DNA from: Helianthus annuus
Taxonomy: Eukaryota; Streptophyta; Magnoliopsida; Asterales; Asteraceae
Assembly: GCF_002127325.2 (NCBI RefSeq)
Contig: NC_035436.2
Coordinates: 112,367,591 to 112,431,590 of the forward strand
DNA length: 64,000 bases
Direction of reading: 5' to 3'
Position 1 is the first letter of the stretch. Each line of letters starts with the position of its first letter. This document shows positions 12,059 through 26,827 of this stretch, in pieces. The position numbers were made by a program, and so were the translations under genes. The notes under the pieces were generated by a model that was not told the origin of the DNA, searched no databases, and saw only the letters and a program-made list of their open reading frames with translations.

Positions 12059-13489
12059 CAATCAAAGTATCCTCCAAGGGATGTCTTGGAGGCAAGAGAG
12101 CAGGATGTGGTGGAAATCCTCATGGATCTTGATGATATTGAATCCAAAATCTATATCGGGTCAGGGATACTTGGCAAGATGAAAGAAGACCTTGTATCCT
12201 TCCTCAAAAGAAGGAAGACTACCTTTGCATGGAAACATGAGGATATGACAGGTATATCTAAGGATATTATTGCTCATAAACTCGGTATTGACAGGTCATT
12301 CAAACCAATCCATCAAAAAAGGAGGAAGTTTGCACCTGAAAGAAATGCCATTATCCAGGAAGAGGTAGAAAAATTGCTCCGAGCAGGTATGATTAGAGAG
12401 GTAAAGTATCCAAGATGGTTGGCCAATGTGGTTGTTGTTCAAAAGAAAAATGGAAAGTGGAGGGTATGTGTCGATTTCACTGATTTAAATAAGGCATGTC
12501 CCAAGGATCCTTTCCCATTACCCCACATTGACTCCATGGTGGATGCAACGGCGGGTCATGAACTGTTGACTTTTATGGATGCTTCATCTGGATTCCAGCA
12601 AATTCAGATGGAACCATCTGACCAAGAGGATACGGCTTTTATGACTCCAACCGGTATATATTGCTATATTGCTATGCCATTTGGATTAAGGAATGCAGGT
12701 GCAACATATCAAAGGCTGGTGAATATGATGTTCAAGGATCAGATTGGACAAACTATGGAGGTTTACATAGATGATATGGTGGTAAAGTCCATAAAAGTTG
12801 AGGATCACCTAAGAGACTTGGAGGAAGCATTTGATATCCTTGACAGATATAATATGAAACTTCATCCTTCAAAATGTCACTTTGGTGTTAAAGCAGGTAA
12901 ATTCTTAGGATATGTGGTGACCAAGAGAGGCATTGAAGCTAGCCCTGAACAAATCAAAGCCTTGGTGAACATCAAATCTCCTGCCAATGCTAAGGATGTG
13001 CAAAGGCTAACAGGCAGGATAACAGCTTTGAACAGATTTATATCCAAATCCTCAGAGAAGTGCAAAGAATTCTATGATATCCTAAGGAAGAACAAGAAAT
13101 TTCAGTGGACTGAGAAGCATGAGAGTGCTTTACGAGTTCTCAAAGAATACCTATCCTCAGCTCCAGCCTTGATGAAACCAGAAAAAGGAGATGTGTTATC
13201 CTTATATCTTGCGGTATCCTCAAAAGCAGTAAGTGCAGTCCTTGTTAAGGATCATGAAGGTACACAACATCCTGTCTATTATGTAAGTAAGAGTTTACTT
13301 GATGCCGAATCCAGGTATTCACACCTTGAAAAGCTTATTCTTGCATTAATCATGGCATCTACTAAGTTGAGACATTATTTTGAAACTCATGTTATTGTCG
13401 TTAAAACTAATTTTCCAATTAAGAATGTCCTCAGGAAACTAGAGATGTCTGGAAGGATGGCTAAATGGGCAGTGAAGCTTAGTGCCCAT
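12059..13489 (+). pseudogene. pol: Tat0 pol, 5' part (RT and RNase H)
   Basis: RT is complete, with the KWRVCVDFTDLNKACP and YIDDMVV boxes, followed by most of the first RNase H. No stop appears before 13489, where Tat2 is inserted within the sequence KLSA(H/Y)DIRYEP. The frame continues at 24183. Confidence 0.88.
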
Positions 13490-14220
13490 TGTTTTGGTCA
13501 AAAATCACTTAAAGATAATGCAACCAAACTTTATGTAAACGGGGAATGATGCTTGGTATGATGAACAAAGTGAAGGATCACTTAAATGTAAAATGCACAA
13601 GTGACACAAGGATTTATACGAGGAAAAAGCCCTTGATCAATGAATGATCTCCGGCATAAAAAACCTCAGGTGATGGAAACTACCGATCACCAAACTTCAA
13701 TATAACAAATAAAGGTTACGACTTCGGATGGTAACGAGCTAAGTACAAGGATCACTATAGTATCGTGTGTCAAAGCGTGTGGGAAGTGTGTTGTGTCTTC
13801 CGAATGTGGAAGAGTGCTACTTATACAAGTGTAAATGTTCGTATTTTAGGTAAATAACCTAACTATTAGCTCGTTACCCCTTTAGGAATAGAAGTAAATC
13901 TAGCCTAAATTATCGCCCTTAAATTATGCTGAGTTTCCATATCGTCCACAACGTCCATCTTTGATTATGCACATGCCAAAGTAGCGTGACAGGTTCCTTG
14001 TTTACGTTGTGAAGAGCAGATCCTACTCGAAATTCCTGCAAGACAACATTAAATCCAAAGAGAACAACCGTTAGTATGAGGATCCCTAGGATACTCCGTG
14101 ATCCTGATCCTGGAACTCTTCTGAGGATCACTATCTGACAAAGAAACAAGGATCACTGGTTAGGATCACTCTTTAGGATCACATGTAAGGATCATAGGTC
14201 ATAAAAATCCAGTCCTAACA
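13490..14220 (-). repeat. Tat2 3' LTR (731 bp)
   Basis: On the plus strand it starts TGTTTTGGTC and ends CCAGTCCTAACA, the reverse complement of a TG…CA LTR. It abuts Tat0 RNase H on the left and the Tat2 PPT on the right. Confidence 0.95.
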
Positions 14221-14234
14221 ATTGCCCCCAAAAT
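14221..14234 (-). other. Tat2 polypurine tract
   Basis: ATTGCCCCCAAAAT on the plus strand is the exact reverse complement of the Tat1 PPT and abuts the 3' LTR. Confidence 0.8.
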
Positions 14235-14305
14235 ATAAGGAGTAATATTGTAAATAAACGAGTTGTATTTTGTTTGATCTTTTCCGCAACAAGTTAACGG
14301 ATAAC

Positions 14306-14382
14306 TAGCCGTTGGAGACGGACTAGCCGTTGCAAACCTTACGTCACAGAAGTGACAGCCCTGCAAATCATCATTATAAATA
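14306..14382 (+). promoter_or_regulatory. Candidate promoter of the Tat2 antisense gene
   Basis: Two TAGCCGTTG words (14306-14314 and 14324-14332), a TTACGTCAC element (14339-14347) and TATAAATA (14375-14382) lie 145-220 bp upstream of the ATG at 14526. The layout matches the Tat1, Tat0 and Tat3 equivalents. Confidence 0.6.
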
Positions 14383-14525
14383 GGAGTTAGAGATAGGATC
14401 AATTTGCATTTAAATTCAAGAGAGACTCCCTTTATATTCTCGTCCGAAGATCAATCAGGTATCTCTTTTCCTCTTTCTTCCTTCTCTTACTCTGTTTTTC
14501 TATCTCTTTCCATCATTCTGCAAAG

Positions 14526-16124
14526 ATGTTGCTCCGGAACTCCCCGCATAAGGATCCTAAGAAGAACAGTCCCTTGAAGGGTCAAGGGATCATCAAGGAT
14601 TCTCCCACTAAGAGGTGTTGTTTTACCGACTCTCAGATCGACAAAATTCGTCATTGCTTTCCGGCGAACACCCTTTTCAAATCTTTCACTCCTACTGCTT
14701 TGAGTGATTTTATTTCTGATAATTGGGTAGCTTTTCCTGTTACTCCGTTCTTGATAGGATATTCGTATCCTTTCCCACAGTTCACTCAATCCTTCTTCTC
14801 TCTCACCGGCATCTGCTATATCCAAGCCATGCCCATGATCTGGAGGGTGTTATATACCCTTGAGAGGATCATTGAACAAGAGGGGATAAACCTTGGTATG
14901 GCGGAGCTGGCTGAGATGTATGATCTTACCACTTTCGGATCCCATTGCTATTTGTTTAAGCGAAAAACTGGGGAGGATCACCCTGTCTTCAAAGTTACCA
15001 AGAATGACACGAACTGGAAGCGACGGTTCTTTTTTGGTAGGAGAGATACCGTCCCTGATGGGGAGGATCTGCCCAAAGAGTGGGCTACTCATGGTAGGAT
15101 AGAGGATCCTGGAAGGATCATCATAAGACCTGTTCCTTAGGATGAGGATCACTGATATTTTTTTTTGTTTATTGTGCAGCTATCTCCATCTCTCGTCTGA
15201 AGTTGACACCTGCTGCAAAAGAGAGACTTTTGGCCTTCAAGAAGCTTGATCCGGAGACAAGAACTTTCCAGGTTGCTACCCAAGATTCCCAAGAAGTATC
15301 CTCTGCCTCTGTCACAATGTCAAGTAAGTATCCTCATTTAGAAAGTAATTCTATGTAGGATTTTCAAGTTTAATTAGAATACTTATCTTATTTTGGTTGT
15401 GTAGGTGCTGGAAAATCTTCTAAGTCTGCCTCAAAGTTTGGCATTGATGATCTTGCTAATGTCAAATCTGCAAGGAAGAAGACTCATGTTGCTAGCCCAA
15501 CTGCTTCAGCCCCTAAAGCACCTATTAGGGGTAAAGGAAAGAAGAGAAAGGCCTCTGAGGATTTACAAGGCCTGCCCCTGCTCCGCCAACAGTTTCTGGA
15601 CTACTTCAACAAGGTAAGGATCACTGCCCCTGTTTGTTATCCTGACAGTTTTGAGGATCACTTGTTTATGACGTTATGCCTTGTTTTCCTTGCAGAAATT
15701 TGCTGAAATAGAGACTTATGTTGGCCACGTCGAGGATCAAGATCGCCAAATTGCTGACCTCCAACAGATGGGTGTGCTGAAGGATCTCAAGATTGCTGAT
15801 CTTGAGAAGGAGCTCCGGGCTACCAAGGATGAAGCTGCCAAAATGCTGATCAACTTTGATTATGAGAAGCATGACATTACCCAGGATGCCAAGGTCTCTG
15901 CTGCGATAACCATGTATAAGATCCAGCTGCAGATGGCTGCGGAGGCTCAGGATCCTTCCTTCGACAAGAGCACATGGGACGTGGAGGGCTGGAAGGCGAG
16001 GCTGGCAGAGTTGGAGGATGATGAGGAGGCTGAGGAGATCCCAATGCTTGAAGGTGGTGATGCTGGCAAGGATCAGGGTGGAGAGGCAAGTGGAGCTGGT
16101 GGTGATGGTGCAGCGAAGGCTTGA
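14526..16124 (+). CDS. Tat2 antisense four-exon gene, Transposase_28-like protein (intact)
   Basis: This is the homologue of the Tat1 antisense gene, on the strand opposite Tat2 gag-pol. Exons are 14526-15093 (568 nt), 15180-15323 (144 nt), 15405-15613 (209 nt) and 15696-16124 (429 nt). The first two equal the Tat1 lengths exactly. Introns are 86, 81 and 82 bp with GT-AG ends. Joined, they give about 449 residues without a stop. The features are the same: MLLRNSPHK start, WRVLYTLERI and WKRRFFF blocks, basic KGKKRK segment, acidic coiled-coil C terminus (MLEGGDAGKDQGG). It is open although gag and pol of Tat2 are broken. The function is unknown; splice sites need transcript support. Confidence 0.75.
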
Positions 16125-17511
16125 GCTGCAGGGTTGGGCGATGAAGGAAACTTCTAGACATAGCCGGAGCCCAATTTTTTTGTGGTTGTTGATGTTTTTT
16201 AGAAACAATTATGATCTGTAACTCTGAACAATAGCTTTAGGATTAAGGATCCAGGATCCTTCAGACAATAGGTAGGGTTGCAAATGGTGGAGGGATCCTC
16301 TGTTTGGGGGATGAAGCCATTGTGATCCTGTCGCCTTTTATTTACCTGCATGCTATGACCGCACAAACAATGGACACCCTTTGCCAACCCATGTGGACGG
16401 GCCACGTTTTGCTGGTAGAAACGTGGGTTGGCAATTTTGACAACTTATGAAGGGTTTTAAACCTTTGTTAATAAAATAACTCTGATCTTTTTGGCTTATC
16501 TTGTGTTGTTATCCTTTTAATTTCCAATTGTTTTGATATATATTTGCCTGAGTGAGAAAGGTTAAGTAAATTATGTTTAAGAAATTTAGGATATGATCCT
16601 GGATCAAATATCCTATAATCAAAAATTTTCAAAGTAGTTCATTTTAAGGATCATTGGGGCATGCCTTGTCAAAGTCAAAGGTTTATTCGAACAATTAATG
16701 AATGAAATTGAAAATAGTTGAGGATCATACCTGAGGATCCAAGTTAGGATCCTAACCTTTAATCAGGATAACCATAAGTGAAACTTTAGTGGATAATAAG
16801 GATTAAGGATCCTTAATTGGTTAACTTTGAAATCCTGAAAAGTAGAACATAACTTGGGACTAAGCCAATATAAAAGATAAGTTAGTAACTGGGGACAAGC
16901 CCAAAGGATAACTGGGGACAAGCCCAAAGGATCACTGGGGACAAGCCCGAAGGATAACTGGGGACAAGCCCAAAGGATAACTGGGGACAAGCCCAAGGAT
17001 CGTATGTAAACTGGAGTATGGCCCTTACTGGCGACTATCCAAACTTAGTGACATGAAAATGCCAAAACCTTAGCTAACGTGAAAACGTTAGAAACCTTAG
17101 GAACGGATGTATGGTACGTCTACCATTATACGTAGGATCCTAGGTATAGCCAGTACGATGAGGTTATCAGCCCCTGGAGTGGGTACTGGTCCCAAAGACA
17201 TGAACTATACCAGGATCATCGTGCGCAACAGGCGAAAACTGGGGACAAGCCCAAGGATAACTGGGGTTGAACCCAAGGATCTGTGATGCTTTTTGAAGAC
17301 TATCAACATTGTGCTAAGGATACCTGTACTTATCAGAACTTAAAATCTCGTGAGAGAAGGATGAAGGATACATGATCCTTATCCTCAGGTAAAAATAAGA
17401 AAATGGAATAGTTTAGGATTAGGACTTTACCAGAGTAAGGATCATCGGTATCACTGGGATCCTTCGAGGATGCTTTCAATGTAAGGATCATATGTGCCAG
17501 GAGGATCCTGT
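16125..17511. other. Tat2 3' spacer with two-stem structure and tandem repeats
   Basis: No gene is seen. It contains the two-stem structure at 16384-16431 (outer arms CCAACCCA/TGGGTTGG, inner GTGG-ACGGG-CCAC on this strand). It also has five roughly 23-bp units of ACTGGGGACAAGCCCAAAGG at 16888-17000 and the CTAACG hairpin near 17080. It ends at the pol stop at 17512. Confidence 0.7.
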
Positions 17512-20817
<3,306 letters not shown>

Positions 20818-23372
20818 CTATTGCTCCCTTGGCTTCGAGGCTGGTTTCATTGACGAGGTGTAACAATCCTTAGCCTCCTGCTGATCAATATCGATCTTGA
20901 TTATTCCCCATGGGCTAGGGAGCTTCACACATTGATGGTAGGTGGATGGGACTGCCTTCATATCGTGTATCCAGGGCCTGCCAAGGATGACATTACAACA
21001 AGACAAACAGTCAATAACACAAAATTTTTGATAATTATGTAATCCTTCCACATAAATTGGGAGTTTGATGTCCCCCGGGGTTTTCTTAGTTTCGCCACTG
21101 AATCCCACAAGTACGGAGGATCTTGGTGTGATATCTGATTCAGGGATACCCATCTTCTTCAGAACATCAAGCTGGATAATGTTTACTGAGCTTCCTCCGT
21201 CGATAAGGATCATGCGGACAAAATGGTTAGAGATAAAGAGGGTGATGACTAGACTATCATGATGAGGATCCTGGATGTTAATTCTATCATCCTCATCGAA
21301 GGTTATAACTTTTCCTTCCGAGACACTTGATGTTCGAATAGGTCTTTCTCCGTTATCCATTTTAGCTTCCTTTGCATGCCTTTTAGCTGCCGAGAAGGAT
21401 GTACCACATATGTCTGATCCTCCAGAAATAAAGTTGATTACTTGTGCATCTGCCGGAGGAGCTGGAGCTTTCTCAGGGATCCTCTCAGGATCCTGAGTCC
21501 TTTGCTTTTTTCTTCCCAACAACTCTTTTAGATGCCCCTTGCTTAGCAGATATCCAATTTCCTTTCTTAACGCGATGCATTCTTCGGTTAAGTGCCCAAA
21601 ATCCTCATGGTATGCACACCACTTCGATTTGTGTTTAGTTCCAGTTGGTTTGTCGTTTTTTCTGGGCCATCTGGCTTTTTCTCCTAGATTCTGCATTGCA
21701 AGGATTAGTTCATGATTATCAATGGAAAACAATATTCAGAAATCGGAGGATAATCCTCGTCATCCTCTTCTTGGTCAACGGCATGCACGTTCTGGTTGTA
21801 ATTCCTATTGTAGGATTTGAATCTGTTGCTTTTGAAAGAGGATCCTTGCTTTTCTTGTTTTGAGGATCCTACTTGTCTTTCCTGGATCCTCTTGTCATCC
21901 TCTAGCCGGATGAACCTGAGTGCACGAGTTCTTACTTCATCTAGGTTCCTGCATGGTGTCATAACAAGATCATCATAGAACAGTGAATCCCTAAGCAATC
22001 CCATTTTGAAGGCCTCAACAGCTGTGGCCATATCCAAGTTGGGAATGTCCAAGGATTCTTTACTGAATTTGGTTATATAATCCCTTAATGATTCATTATG
22101 ACCCTGAGTTACCCTATATAAATCAATAGTTAATCGTTCAAATTTTCTACTACAAGAAAATTGGTTATTGAATAAGTTAACTAAGTTAGCAAACGAAGTA
22201 ATAGAATAAGGGGGAAGACTTAGCAGCCATTTAAGAGCTGATCCAGTAAGAGTGGATCCAAATCCTTTGCATAGGCATGCTTCCTTTAGCTTTTCTGGAA
22301 TTGGATTGATCTCCATCCTTTCCCTGTATTGTGCTATGTGTTCCCCAGGATCCGTTGTACCATCATACAGCTTCATAGTAGGGATGTAGAACCTTTTGGG
22401 TATCTCAGCATCACAGATTGGTGGTGCAAAACGAGATACCTTATGGCTTCCATCTGCAATCTCCGGGATAGCTTTGACTACCCCTGGGACACTTGATATC
22501 ATATCCTTCAGTTTTTGCAGTTCTCTGGCCATAGCATGATTGATACTTGTATCCTGCATGAATCCATGGTTAGTGGTATAAGAATTATTAAAAGTGTTAC
22601 CTCCGATCGGGTTCAAGTTAGGAACATTGGATGTGAATCCATGTTGCTGGGATTCTGGGATGATGGAGGGACCAGTGGAAGCAATGGTTTGCATTGGAAT
22701 AAAATCTCCTTGATGGACATCTAGACTTCCTGTTTGCAAATTCTTCAAGGATCCTGGTATCTGAAGGGATCCTTGAACCTAGGATGATCCTGGAACGAAG
22801 GAGGATCCTTGAACCTGGGATGATCCTGGAACGAAGGAGGATCCTTGAACCTGGGATGATCCTGGAACAAAGGAGGATCCTAAGCTCATGAGGGATCCCA
22901 TATGCTGAGTGTAGGATCCTGCCGGTTGGAAATATGATCCTGGTGCCTGAGTCATTGCTGCTGGGCCGAAATGCACTCCTCTTGATCCACCCATAGGTTG
23001 AATGCCTGGGACCTCTGATGGCTGAGAAGTAATCATTGGAGTATCAAAATTCAAAGATTTGGGCATCAGTGGGGAATGATCCTCTGCCGTTTTCTTTTGC
23101 CTTTTGAGATCTCCGATTTCTCTGAGGATCCTGTCATTAGTTTCATCCTGCTGCTGCATACGATCCCTCATCTGCAAAATCAAAGTAAATATATCACTAG
23201 TACTGGGAACAGAAGAAGTTAGAGCAGAAGATGATGGTTTAGAGGAGATAGGAGTTGGTCTCTTCTCAGCATTTTTCTGAGATCCAGCTGGTGGTGGAGG
23301 CAAAGGTGGAATGCCATTAGATGAATTGACTGCAGACATCGCTGTGGAAGTATCCTTCAACGATGAAGCCAT
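20818..23372 (-). pseudogene. gag-pro: Tat2 gag-protease
   Basis: It starts at 23372 (MASSLKDTS). Two lesions are visible: a CAG to TAG stop at about 22776-22778 inside the QGSSFVPGSSQ repeat, and loss of one T in a T-run near 21725-21735 that shifts the frame between EYCF and the following DNHEL segment. The capsid-like domain, CHHC knuckle and protease (LIDGGSS) remain recognisable. It ends at the TAG (20818-20820) of CAA-TAG-CAA-TTA. Confidence 0.9.
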
Positions 23373-23430
23373 GCTACACTTCCGGAATGATCACCAACAG
23401 AAAAGTTTTCTTATGAATGAAGCACCAATT

Positions 23431-23448
23431 GACCCATGGTGGGCGCCA
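23431..23448 (-). other. Tat2 primer-binding site, mutated tRNA-Lys type
   Basis: On the minus strand it reads TGGCGCCCACCATGGGTC, two changes from the Tat1 PBS. It is separated from the 5' LTR by three bases. Confidence 0.75.
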
Positions 23449-23451
23449 AAC

Positions 23452-24182
23452 TGTTTTGGTCAAAAATCACTTAAAGATAATGCAACCAAACTTTATGTAA
23501 ACGGGGAATGATGCTTGGTATGATGAACAAAGTGAAGGATCACTTAAATGTAAAATGCACAAGTGACACAAGGATTTATACGAGGAAAAAGCCATTGATC
23601 AATGAATGATCTCCGGCATAAAAAACCTCGGGTGATGGAAACTACCGATCACCCAACTTCAATATAACAAATAAAGGTTACAACTTCGGATGGTAACGAG
23701 CTAAGTACAAGGATCACTATAGTATCGTGTGTCAAAGCGTGTGGGAAGTGTGTTGTGTCTTCCGAATGTGGAAGAGTGCTACTTATACAAGTGTAAATGT
23801 TCGTATTTTAGGTAAATAACCTAATTATTAGCTCGTTACCCCTTTAGGAATAGAAGTAAATCTAGCCTAAATTATCGCCCTTAAATTATGCAGAGTTTCC
23901 ATATCGTCCACAACGTCCATCTTTGATTATGCACATGCCAAAGTAGCGTGACAGGTTCCATGTTTACGTTGTGAAAAGCGGATCCTACTCGAAATTCCTG
24001 CAAGACAACATTAAATCCAAAGAGAACAACCGTTAGTATGAGGATCCCTAGGATACTCCGTGATCCTGATCCTGGAACTCTTCTGAGGATCACTATCTGA
24101 CAAAGAAACAAGGATCACTGGTTAGGATCACTGGTTAGGATCACATGTAAGGATCATAAGTCATAAAAATCCAGTCCTAACA
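23452..24182 (-). repeat. Tat2 5' LTR (731 bp)
   Basis: It pairs with 13490-14220. Tat0 RNase H resumes immediately afterwards at 24183. Confidence 0.95.
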
Positions 24183-24907
24183 CCTATGATATAAGATATG
24201 AGCCTAGAACAGCCATCAAATCCCAAGCATTGGCCGACTTTGTGGAGGATTTCAGTAGTGATTTACAAAAGGAAGCCGAGTTAGATGTCCAGCAGTTGGA
24301 AGAGACGAAGGATCCTTGGATACTCCATACTGATGGATCCTCAAATGTCAAAGGCACAGGGCTTGGTATACTACTAAAATTGCCACAAGGGGACATAATA
24401 CCCCACTCCATAGCTTGTGAGTTCCAAACCACTAACAATGAGGCTGAATATGAAGCCTTGATTGCTGGTTTGCAAATTGCTAAGCATATGGGAATCAGGT
24501 ATCTTGAGGTACATGTAGATTCATTATTAATTACAAATCACTTTAATGGATCCTATGCTGTTAAAGGTGAAAAGCTAACCAAGTATTTAGAGATAGTCAA
24601 AGAATTGGCACTCTCTTTTGTTTCCTTCAGTTTGACACAGGTACCAAGGGAAGAAAATACAGAAGTTGATGCACTGGCTAATTTAGGATCATCTTTGAAG
24701 ATCCCGAAGGATATAAGCATTCCCATTATCCATATCCTGGCTCCTGCCATCGACGATCATGTGGCGATGGAAATAGGAGAGGATTCTGCGATTATCCCTA
24801 GTGAGGATACTCAATCTTTTCCAGGATCAGGATCATAGATCTCACCAATCATGAAATACTTATAACACGGAGAGATTCCTATGGGAGAAAACCCTAGGGC
24901 TTTCAAA
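24183..24907 (+). pseudogene. pol: Tat0 pol, second RNase H and start of linker
   Basis: The frame continues from 13489. It covers the end of the first RNase H (IRYEPRTAIKSQALADF) and the second RNase H (HTDGSS…). A TAG stop follows at 24836-24838, where other copies have TGG. Homology to pol ends at about 24907; integrase is missing. Confidence 0.88.
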
Positions 24908-24960
24908 ATACTTATAACACGGAGAGATTCCTATCAGGATCATGGATCTCACCAATCGAA
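24908..24960 (+). other. Deletion junction with templated filler in Tat0
   Basis: After CTTTCAAAAT comes a copy of the nearby sequence at about 24858-24882, then a copy of about 24828-24850, then GAAGCCG, then homology to the 3' region (antisense gene exon 3). The integrase and about 2 kb of spacer are absent. Patchwork copying of adjacent sequence at a deletion is typical of error-prone end joining. Confidence 0.75.
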
Positions 24961-25807
24961 GCCGTTGACATTGGTGAGATCGGTGATGCTGAACTTCGAA
25001 GCTGATTTGGTGGACTTTCCGGCACCTATACAACCAAAACAAGATATGTATCTAAATTTTACTTGAATTTCATTATCTAATTAAACCTTTAAACAAGGAT
25101 ACTTACTTGACATCGTGACAGAACCAGAGGATACTTCCTGAGAATCTTGGGTGGTAGACTTGAAAGTTCTTATTTTAGGGTCCAGTCTCTTGAAAACCAA
25201 AAGTCTCTCTTTAGCAGCCGGAGTCAGTCTGAGATGTGCAACGGAGATAGCTGTACAACAAAAGAACAATAAAAAGCCAGTGATCCTTATATCAAAAGAA
25301 AGGTTCTCTGGTGATCCTCCCTAGGATCCTTCATCCTACCATAGGTAGCCCACGTCTTGGGTAGATCCTTCCCATCAGCGATAGAATCTCTCCTCACAAA
25401 GAAGAAGCGCCGCTTCCAGTTGGTGTCATTCTTGGTGGCCTTGAAGATTGGATGCTCCTCCCCAGGTTTTCGTTTGAATAGATAGCGATGGGAACCAAAG
25501 GAGGTCAGGTCATGTAGTTCTCCTAACTCAGCCATGCCTAAATCTATCCCCTCCTGCTGGATGATCCTTTCAAGGGTATATAAGACCCTCCAGATCATCG
25601 GCATAGCTTGGATATAGGATATGCCGGTCAGGGAGAAGAAGGATTGGGTGAAAGCTGGGAAAGGATACGTGTAACCTATGGCAAACGGGATCACAGGGAA
25701 GGCAACCCATGAATCAGAAGTATGATCGCTCAGGGCAAAAGGATCCCTTGACTCTTGAAGGGGCTTTCCTTCCGGTGATCTTTAGCAGGGGAATTCCGAA
25801 GCATCAT
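24961..25807 (-). pseudogene. Tat0 antisense gene remnant
   Basis: Exon 1 lies at 25807-25340, with a deletion of about 100 bp near 25738-25745 between GATC words that shifts the frame. Exon 2 is at 25250-25107 (144 nt, as in all copies). Exon 3 starts at 25025 and is cut by the junction at 24960. The splice donor and acceptor words are preserved. Exon 4 is lost. Confidence 0.75.
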
Positions 25808-25948
25808 TTTGAACGGAATAGTAAAAAGAAAGAAAAACAGAGCAAGCAAAGAGAGAAGATGAAGGGGAGAATACCTGGTCGATCTTCTGAATACGGTTAT
25901 AAAGGGAGTAGCTTTGAATTTAAATGCATTCGATCATATCTCTATCTC

Positions 25949-26025
25949 TATTTATAATCATGATTTTGCAGGAATGTCACTTCTGTGACGTCACGACGCA
26001 ACGGCTAGTTAGAAATTAACGGCTA
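25949..26025 (-). promoter_or_regulatory. Antisense promoter module in Tat0
   Basis: On the minus strand this is TATAAATA (25949-25956). Upstream are a perfect TGACGTCA palindrome (25986-25993) and CAACGGCTA/TAACGGCTA on the plus strand (25999-26007 and 26017-26025). Confidence 0.55.
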
Positions 26026-26096
26026 GAAATCCGTTGAGTTTGTTGCAGATAAGATCAAGAAAACATAATTCGTTACTTTTACATTACACTCCTTAT

Positions 26097-26110
26097 ATTT
26101 TGGGGGCAAT
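26097..26110 (+). other. Tat0 polypurine tract
   Basis: ATTTTGGGGGCAAT lies directly before the 3' LTR and is identical to the Tat1 tract. Confidence 0.8.
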
Positions 26111-26827
26111 TGTTAGGGGAGGATTTTCTAACAATTAGTGATCCTTACTTATTATCCTGACAAGTGATCCTTACTTCTGTGACAGATAGTGATCCTCAGA
26201 AGAGCTTCAGGATCAGGATCATGGATCACCTTAAGGATCCTCATACTAACGATTGGCTGTTTGTATTTCGTATTATTTTGCAGGAGTATTGAACTTGACT
26301 TGGTCTTGGTAACGTTACTATGGAATATTCCCCAAGTATTTCGCACTCATTTGAACGAAAATGGATGTTGTGGAGAACGTGGGAGAATGGCATGAAAGTC
26401 GGGCAGTTAGTTAGCTTAGTTTAGCTTTCATATTTAAAGGGGTGACGAGCTAAAATTAGAACACTTAGCCATTTTTTGCTTACACACACTCTCGTACAAT
26501 TGCAGTCACAAAGCTCTCAGCAAACACTTAGCATTTCTCACACTTTTACACGTTTTAGCATAGTGATCCTTGTACTTAGCTCGTCACTATCCGAAGTTGT
26601 AAACTTTAATTGATTTATTTAAGTTTGGTGATCGGTAGTTTCCATCACCCGAGGTTTTTTATGCCGGAGATCATTCATTGATCAAGGGCTTTTTCCTCGT
26701 ACAAATCCTTGTGTTGTTTGTGCAATTTATTTCATAGTGATCCTTATCATAATTCTTCATTTCAAGTATCATTCCCCGTAACTTGGAGTTTGGTTGCATT
26801 ATCCTCGTTAGATTTTTGACCAAAACA
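26111..26827 (+). repeat. Tat0 3' LTR (717 bp)
   Basis: It begins TGTTAGGGGAGGATTTTC and ends GACCAAAACA. It is the same subfamily as 29159-29875 and 39186-39902. It is followed by GGTAT and the RT of TatP. The matching 5' LTR would lie before the window. Confidence 0.93.
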
